Source: Nitrospira sp. (GTDB lineage: Bacteria; Nitrospirota; JACRHL01). Taken from it: a stretch of 10,138 nucleotides of DNA. Positions 6,691-10,138 of the stretch are shown piece after piece (the first letter of the stretch is position 1; each line of letters starts with the position of its first letter). The position numbers and the translations under genes were made by a program. The DNA lies in assembly GCA_026994095.1 (NCBI GenBank), contig JALWRU010000526.1:1-10138 (forward strand). Reading direction: 5' to 3'. The notes below the pieces were generated by a model, which did no database searches, was not told the origin of the DNA, and was given only the letters and a program-made list of their open reading frames with translations.

Positions 6691-6706
6691 CCGGCGTCAT
6701 TGCCGG
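6691..6706 (+). other. Small hairpin in the iscS-iscU intergenic region
   Basis: CCGGC-GTCATT-GCCGG forms a five-base-pair GC stem with a six-base loop in the 66-base gap between iscS and iscU, about 17 bases ahead of the iscU ribosome binding site. No T-run follows, so it is not a standard terminator. It could be an mRNA processing or stability element that lets iscU be expressed at a different level from iscS. Confidence 0.35.
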
Positions 6707-6723
6707 ACCGATTTCTTAAATGT

Positions 6724-6730
6724 AAGGAGG
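6724..6730 (+). promoter_or_regulatory. Consensus ribosome binding site of iscU
   Basis: AAGGAGG lies six bases before the iscU ATG. It is a near-perfect anti-SD match and the strongest in the operon, in keeping with the high level of scaffold protein usually needed. Confidence 0.8.
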
Positions 6731-6736
6731 CCAGTC

Positions 6737-7129
6737 ATGGCATACAGCGAAAAAGTTTTAGACCACTACAACAACCCCCGCAACATGGGTTCCTTCGGCA
6801 AGGATGAAGACGGCGTCGGCACCGGCATCGTCGGCGCGCCGGAGTGTGGCGATGTGATGAAATTGCAGGTCAAGATCAACGAAGATGGCGTCATTGAAGA
6901 TGCCAAATTCAAGACCTTTGGCTGCGGCTCTGCCATTGCCAGCTCGTCCCTGGCTACCGAGTGGCTCAAGGGCCGCACGGTGGAGCAGGCCATGGCCATC
7001 AAGAACACCGAGATCGTCGATGAGCTGGACCTGCCGCCAGTGAAGATTCACTGTTCAGTGCTGGCCGAAGACGCCATCAAAGCGGCGGTCAGTGACTACG
7101 TGGACAATAAAGACAAGAACGAGGACTGA
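6737..7129 (+). CDS. iscU: Iron-sulfur cluster assembly scaffold IscU
   Basis: IscU receives sulfur from IscS, builds a [2Fe-2S] cluster and passes it on. The 130 residues are highly similar to E. coli IscU from MAYSEKVLDHY onward. The cluster ligands are all present: Cys37 and Asp39 (GAPECGDVM), Cys63 (FGCGSA), and His105 and Cys106 (KIHCSVLAEDA). LPPVK (99-103), the recognition motif for the HscA chaperone, is intact although no hscA or hscB lies in the window, so those genes are probably elsewhere. The acidic C-terminal tail (KDKNED) differs from E. coli. fdx follows after six bases. Identification is secure. Confidence 0.98.
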   Translation: MAYSEKVLDHYNNPRNMGSFGKDEDGVGTGIVGAPECGDVMKLQVKINEDGVIEDAKFKTFGCGSAIASSSLATEWLKGRTVEQAMAIKNTEIVDELDLPPVKIHCSVLAEDAIKAAVSDYVDNKDKNED

Positions 7130-7135
7130 CCCCCC

Positions 7136-7483
7136 ATGGCCAAGGTGACCTTTTTACCCTCCGGAACCACCGTCGAGGTAGACCCTGAACAGTATCCCTA
7201 CGGGGATCACGGCCAACCGGGCAGCCTGCTCGACATCGCCCTGCATGCAGGGGTCGATATGGGCCACAACTGTGGCGGGGTGTGCGCCTGCACCACCTGC
7301 CATGTGGTGGTGGAGTCTGGCGAAGACTTCCTGTCGGAGATGGACGACGACGAAGAAGACCGTCTGGACAAGGCCGAAGGCCTGACCCTGCGCTCCCGTC
7401 TGGCCTGTGTCAGCGTGGTAGAGGGCAGCGGCGAGGTGACCGTCAAGGTGATGATGACCAAAGCCCAGGCCGGAGGCCACTGA
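7136..7483 (+). CDS. fdx: ISC-type [2Fe-2S] ferredoxin (Fdx)
   Basis: A 115-residue adrenodoxin-type ferredoxin that donates electrons for cluster assembly on IscU/IscS. The ligand pattern is C46-x5-C52-x2-C55, with the fourth ligand C91 in SRLACVSVVE. The non-ligand Cys50 is also found at the matching place in E. coli Fdx (CACTTCH). A strongly acidic helix (EMDDDEEDRLDKAEGL, 68-83) is the typical partner-binding surface. The ATG lies six bases after the iscU stop. GAGGA, ten bases upstream within the end of iscU, serves as the ribosome binding site. An insertion near residues 20-30 (PYGDHGQPG) makes the N-terminal part slightly longer than in E. coli. Confidence 0.96.
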   Translation: MAKVTFLPSGTTVEVDPEQYPYGDHGQPGSLLDIALHAGVDMGHNCGGVCACTTCHVVVESGEDFLSEMDDDEEDRLDKAEGLTLRSRLACVSVVEGSGEVTVKVMMTKAQAGGH

Positions 7484-7485
7484 CA

Positions 7486-7698
7486 ATGAAGCTGGACTGG
7501 CAACACTCCGAGGACATTGCGCTGGAGTTGATCGAGCGCTACCCGGACAAAGACCCGCTCGCGCTCAGATTCACCGACCTGCGCGACCTGGTGGTAGGGC
7601 TGACCTCCTTCACCGGCGACCCGGAACAGTCCTCCGAAGGCAAACTGGAGGCCATTCAGATGGCCTGGTATGAGGAGTGGCAGGACAGCGGCCAGTAG
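7486..7698 (+). CDS. iscX: IscX, small acidic Fe-S assembly regulator
   Basis: A 70-residue acidic protein of the IscX (YfhJ) family. IscX binds IscS at the site also used by frataxin (CyaY), and is thought to tune desulfurase activity according to iron. Family features visible are the N-terminal LDW, the YPDKDPLALRFTDL segment (19-32) and a C-terminal AIQMAWYEEW helix. The ATG begins two bases after the fdx stop. GGAGG, nine bases upstream inside fdx, supports this start and translational coupling. In E. coli iscX ends the isc operon after hscA and fdx; here it also ends the operon, with no hscBA before it. The next gene is convergent, with a ten-base gap. Confidence 0.95.
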   Translation: MKLDWQHSEDIALELIERYPDKDPLALRFTDLRDLVVGLTSFTGDPEQSSEGKLEAIQMAWYEEWQDSGQ

Positions 7699-7708
7699 CT
7701 GCCCTCCA

Positions 7709-9577
7709 CTACTTGATCTTGATGCCCCGCCAGCGAGCGGGACGCTCTAAAATCGTGCCGCCCGACCCCACCAGGGTCATGCGTCCGCCTGCGCCGCTGG
7801 CCACCCCCCACAGGCTTTGACCGGTGATGCCCGACAGGGAGGTAATTTGATAATCCTTCTGGTTGCGGTCGTATAACACGGTCAGGATGGTGCCAAAGTC
7901 GCCCACCGCCCAGGTGCCGCCCTTGGGGTCGGTGGCCACTCCGTACAGGGCCAGTCCGCCATCCGACAACGCTTCCCACCGGTCGGTGCGCCAACGGCGG
8001 ATGATGCCGTCCATGCCCACTGCGGTGCCCCCGCTGGTTACCCCGGTCAGGGTCACCTCTGCCAGGAGGGGGCGCGGATGCCACTGGCCCTTTTCGCGCA
8101 CAAACGCGATACCGTCATCCCCCACCACCCAGAAGCGCTGATCGCTGGAGCCGGCCACCGCCCGCAAGGTTTTGGTGGTCGGGCTGCTCATCGGCTCCCA
8201 GCTCTCACCGGCCCAGCGCAGTACCAGACCGTCCTCACCCACCGCGACTGCGGTTTGTTGCCATGCGGTGATGGCGCGGATCGGTTGACGCGGTTTGGCC
8301 AGGCGGGTCCAGCCCCGGTGGTCGGCCACCCACAAGGTGTTGCCGCCCACCAGCACCCGCCCGTCACCCAGCACACCAACCGCCGTCAACAGCCCCGCTC
8401 CGTTAAGGGTTTCAGTGCGCCACTGCTCGTCACCTAAACGATTCAAGACGGTCCCTCCCTCGCCCACCGCCCAGTCGCCGTCCACCGCCAGCAGTTCGGC
8501 AAAAGTGCCCCGCCGCACCGGGATAAAGCCGTCCTTTCCGCCCTGTAACAGCAGGCCGTCATCCCCCACCAATACATGACCGATCTCCCCGCCGGTGGCA
8601 ATCTCTACGGCCCCGCGAATGGCCAGATCGGTGTCGTAACTTACCCGCTGCCAGCGACTGCCGTCGAAGCGCCGGATTTCACCACCATCACCGGCCACCC
8701 ACACGTCGTCCGGGCCACTCCCCCAGACCCAGCGCAGCAGTTGGCGGGTACCCACCTCCTCGCGGGTCCAGCGGTCGCCCTGTCCGTGCAGTACCATGCC
8801 GTCATTACCAACGATATAACGATCATCCGGGCCGGTGCCCCACACCCCCACAAAGTGGGCATTCACCCCCACGTTGACCGACTGCCAGCGGGTGCCGTCA
8901 TAGTGGGCCACATTGCTGCGCCCACCCACCGCCCACACATCCTTGGGGCCGCTGCCCCAGACCGCAAAAAACAGATTGTCGGTAGGGCTCTCCTGACGCT
9001 TCCAGCAGCGCCCGTCAAAGTGGAAGATCACCCCCCGGTCACCCACCGTATACACATCATCCGGGGCGCTGCCCCAGACCCCGTTAAAATCGTTGGAGAC
9101 CCCGGTAGGCTGGTCCTGCCAGTGTTTGCCGTCCCAGTGCAGGGCACGACCGTTGTAGCCGGTGGCAAAGACCTCTCCGTTGGTGGCCACCCACACCCCG
9201 GACAGGTAGTCCCGCACTCCGGTATCCACCGACCACCAGCGGCGACCGTTACCCCGCATGATGCGGCCCTTGTCACCCACCGCCCACAGGTTGTCGGCCT
9301 GTACCCCGGCCACGGCCAGCAGGTTGTCGCCCTGGGGAATCGGGTGGGACCAGATCAACTCCGGCGCAGTGGCCACCGGCAGATTGCGTGGTGCACCGGC
9401 ACACTGGCCCACTCCAATCGACTTGGCCGGAGCGTTGGCTGCGGTCAGTTCGGCCCGCCAGCCCCCGTCACCACCGGAGGCGCAGGCGACAAGTAGCAAC
9501 GCCATGCCAGCCCCACAGACCCACCCCGTACTCCTCCACCAACGGCGCCCGATTGACTGCTGTACCACCCGGTCCAT
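7709..9577 (-). CDS. Large lipoprotein of about fourteen propeller-type repeats, function unknown
   Basis: A 622-residue exported protein. A signal peptide (basic GRRWWR, then a hydrophobic core) ends at the lipobox LVAC with Cys32. After about residue 80 the rest is built of repeats about 35-45 residues long with the pattern (V/W)WAVGDxGxIxxxDGxxW, often joined by VWGSGPDDV. I count fourteen copies, starting near 97, 136, 176, 214, 253, 292, 335, 368, 408, 444, 483, 518, 555 and 601, consistent with two seven-bladed propellers. Similar proteins are usually annotated as hypothetical or as photosystem II stability-factor-like, and occur in many environmental bacteria. The start chosen is ATG at 9575-9577 because GAGGAG (9583-9588) lies five bases upstream; a GTG nine codons earlier has no such site. 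It may bind a protein or polysaccharide at the outer membrane. No catalytic motif is seen. Confidence 0.85.
   Translation of the reverse strand: MDRVVQQSIGRRWWRSTGWVCGAGMALLLVACASGGDGGWRAELTAANAPAKSIGVGQCAGAPRNLPVATAPELIWSHPIPQGDNLLAVAGVQADNLWAVGDKGRIMRGNGRRWWSVDTGVRDYLSGVWVATNGEVFATGYNGRALHWDGKHWQDQPTGVSNDFNGVWGSAPDDVYTVGDRGVIFHFDGRCWKRQESPTDNLFFAVWGSGPKDVWAVGGRSNVAHYDGTRWQSVNVGVNAHFVGVWGTGPDDRYIVGNDGMVLHGQGDRWTREEVGTRQLLRWVWGSGPDDVWVAGDGGEIRRFDGSRWQRVSYDTDLAIRGAVEIATGGEIGHVLVGDDGLLLQGGKDGFIPVRRGTFAELLAVDGDWAVGEGGTVLNRLGDEQWRTETLNGAGLLTAVGVLGDGRVLVGGNTLWVADHRGWTRLAKPRQPIRAITAWQQTAVAVGEDGLVLRWAGESWEPMSSPTTKTLRAVAGSSDQRFWVVGDDGIAFVREKGQWHPRPLLAEVTLTGVTSGGTAVGMDGIIRRWRTDRWEALSDGGLALYGVATDPKGGTWAVGDFGTILTVLYDRNQKDYQITSLSGITGQSLWGVASGAGGRMTLVGSGGTILERPARWRGIKIK
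7730..9289 (-). repeat. Protein-level repeat array, about 14 copies of a 35-45 residue propeller unit
   Basis: The repeat is seen best in translation; at DNA level the copies share GTGGGCGACRRCGG-like cores but have diverged. Copies 3 to 6 (residues about 165-310) are the most alike, sharing VWGSGPxDVW and FDGxxW. This suggests more recent duplication there than in the second half. Confidence 0.75.
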
Positions 9578-9582
9578 AACCA

Positions 9583-9588
9583 CTCCTC
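9583..9588 (-). promoter_or_regulatory. Ribosome binding site deciding the start of the 14-repeat lipoprotein
   Basis: GAGGAG on the minus strand, five bases before ATG 9577, favours that start over the in-frame GTG at 9604. The shorter form also gives a conventional signal peptide. Confidence 0.75.
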
Positions 9589-9611
9589 TATTGTCCCGCC
9601 ACACCTCATGC

Positions 9612-9625
9612 GGCCTTGCAAGGCC
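9612..9625. promoter_or_regulatory. Perfect 14-bp palindrome between divergent genes
   Basis: GGCCTTGCAAGGCC is a gap-free palindrome 35 bases upstream of the 14-repeat lipoprotein start and about 35 bases ahead of the candidate promoter of the cytochrome. Its place between divergent genes suggests an operator. No known family motif is recognised. Confidence 0.4.
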
Positions 9626-9658
9626 CTATTGTAACGTTGTGGGCCAAAACTTTTTTGT

Positions 9659-9686
9659 TTGCATGTCAGGCGTTTATCAACATAAT
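9659..9686 (+). promoter_or_regulatory. Candidate promoter for the monoheme cytochrome c gene
   Basis: TTGCAT (9659-9664) and CATAAT (9681-9686, five of six matches to the -10 consensus) are 16 bases apart, in the most AT-rich stretch of the region. The start codon is about 80 bases downstream. The -35 is weak. Confidence 0.4.
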
Positions 9687-9768
9687 GCTAGGGGTGGTAT
9701 GGCATCCTCAAATTTGGACTGTACCCCGATCCGGGTGGACGACTGATTTTTGATGGAGTAACGTCTTT

Positions 9769-10116
9769 ATGGTGCGCAAGGGAACTCAGATCGGTCTGGC
9801 AGCGGGACTGGTGGTGCTAATGGCCGCCCCGGTCTACGCGGGCATTAGCCCCAAATTTCTGATCGAGCGCAAGGGCTGTTTAAGCTGTCATTCCTTGCTG
9901 GGCAAAGGTGGCCGCATGGGTCCACCGCTGCAAAGCACCCCGGCCTGGAGCGACCCGGACCGGATGTTCAAATACATCCAGGACCCCAAAAGCGTCAACC
10001 CCAAATCGATCATGCCCAAGGTGCGGTTGAAGGAGGCCGAAATTCAGGCCATTGTCGATTACCTGCAAACCTTTAAAAAAGACGCCAAGGCGCCTAAAGG
10101 CTGGAAGCCCAAATAG
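9769..10116 (+). CDS. Small monoheme class I cytochrome c, periplasmic
   Basis: A 115-residue exported electron carrier. The signal peptide MVRKGTQIGLAAGLVVLMAA runs to a probable signal peptidase I cut after VYA (residue 24), leaving about 91 residues. One haem site, C37-LS-CH41, is followed by GPPL (51-54). Met82 in SIMPKVRL is the probable sixth haem ligand, and a C-terminal helix (EAEIQAIVDYLQTF) completes the class I cytochrome c fold. The tail is Lys/Pro-rich (KAPKGWKPK), giving a basic protein. RBS GGAG (9755-9758) is ten bases before the ATG. It is divergent from the 14-repeat lipoprotein, and a possible further gene begins four bases after the stop. The redox partner is unknown. Confidence 0.93.
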   Translation: MVRKGTQIGLAAGLVVLMAAPVYAGISPKFLIERKGCLSCHSLLGKGGRMGPPLQSTPAWSDPDRMFKYIQDPKSVNPKSIMPKVRLKEAEIQAIVDYLQTFKKDAKAPKGWKPK

Positions 10117-10119
10117 CTT

Positions 10120-10138
10120 ATGAGCGATGCGGCCACCT
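10120..10138 (+). CDS. Possible start of a downstream gene, cut by window edge
   Basis: An ATG four bases after the cytochrome stop opens a frame reading MSDAAT to the window end. The best Shine-Dalgarno-like sequence (GGAAG, 10102-10106) is 13 bases away, which is rather far. Too little is visible to name a product; co-transcription with the cytochrome is likely if the gene is real. Confidence 0.4.

Noticed and set aside
7130..7135. C6 run immediately before the fdx start as a slippage site
   Set aside because: It is only six bases long and intergenic, so a length change would only alter spacing of the ribosome binding site slightly.
8576..9496. Open frame of 306 codons antisense to the 14-repeat lipoprotein, seemingly repetitive
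   Set aside because: Its repeats are the complement of the propeller repeats; the sense product has a signal peptide, lipobox and good ribosome binding site.
9622..9656. Stem GGCCC...GGGCC followed by a T-run as a rho-independent terminator
   Set aside because: The loop is 14 bases, an AAAAC stretch separates stem and T-run, and no + strand gene ends upstream.

Overview
The window is high-GC, densely coded DNA from a Gram-negative bacterium, most likely a member of the Pseudomonadota. This rests on a proteobacterial-type isc iron-sulfur operon that includes iscX, a PriA with the full zinc-binding cysteine set, four predicted lipoproteins with clear lipoboxes, and two c-type cytochromes. A triheme c7-like cytochrome beside a cupredoxin and beta-propeller lipoproteins suggests a respiratory lineage outside the enteric bacteria. 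I cannot place it further from the sequence alone.

Layout, left to right. (1) 1-2123 (+): priA, the replication restart helicase, missing about its first 33 residues at the window edge. (2) 2125-4728 (-): a three-gene run of predicted lipoproteins. In transcription order these are a Lys/Ala-rich coiled-coil cupredoxin, a triheme cytochrome c overlapping it by ATGA, and a seven-bladed regulator-type propeller. It converges on priA with one base between the stop codons. (3) 4729-4975: a divergent promoter region with several inverted repeats. (4) 4976-7698 (+): the iron-sulfur assembly operon: Rrf2 regulator (iscR-like), iscS, iscU, fdx, iscX. No iscA, hscB or hscA is present. (5) 7709-9577 (-): a 622-residue lipoprotein made of about fourteen propeller-type repeats, convergent with iscX. 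(6) 9578-9768: a second divergent intergenic region with a perfect 14-bp palindrome. (7) 9769-10116 (+): a small monoheme class I cytochrome c, followed by the first codons of another possible gene at the right edge.

How the genes work together. The isc genes form a compact pathway: IscS takes sulfur from cysteine, IscU is the scaffold, Fdx supplies electrons, IscX modulates IscS, and the Rrf2 protein probably senses cluster status and controls the operon. The flanking genes look like an extracytoplasmic electron-transfer set (cupredoxin, triheme cytochrome, monoheme cytochrome) with propeller lipoproteins of unknown role.

The most unusual observation is in IscS. The catalytic lysine and cysteine are intact, but three residues of the cofactor pocket that are normally well conserved differ (Ser for His104, Glu for Gln183, Ala for Ser203, E. 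coli numbering). Other points of interest are a C9 tract in the signal peptide of the seven-bladed propeller gene, an 11-residue repeat encoded by 33-bp repeats in the cupredoxin gene, and a regulator whose cysteine pattern looks more SUF-type than like E. coli IscR.
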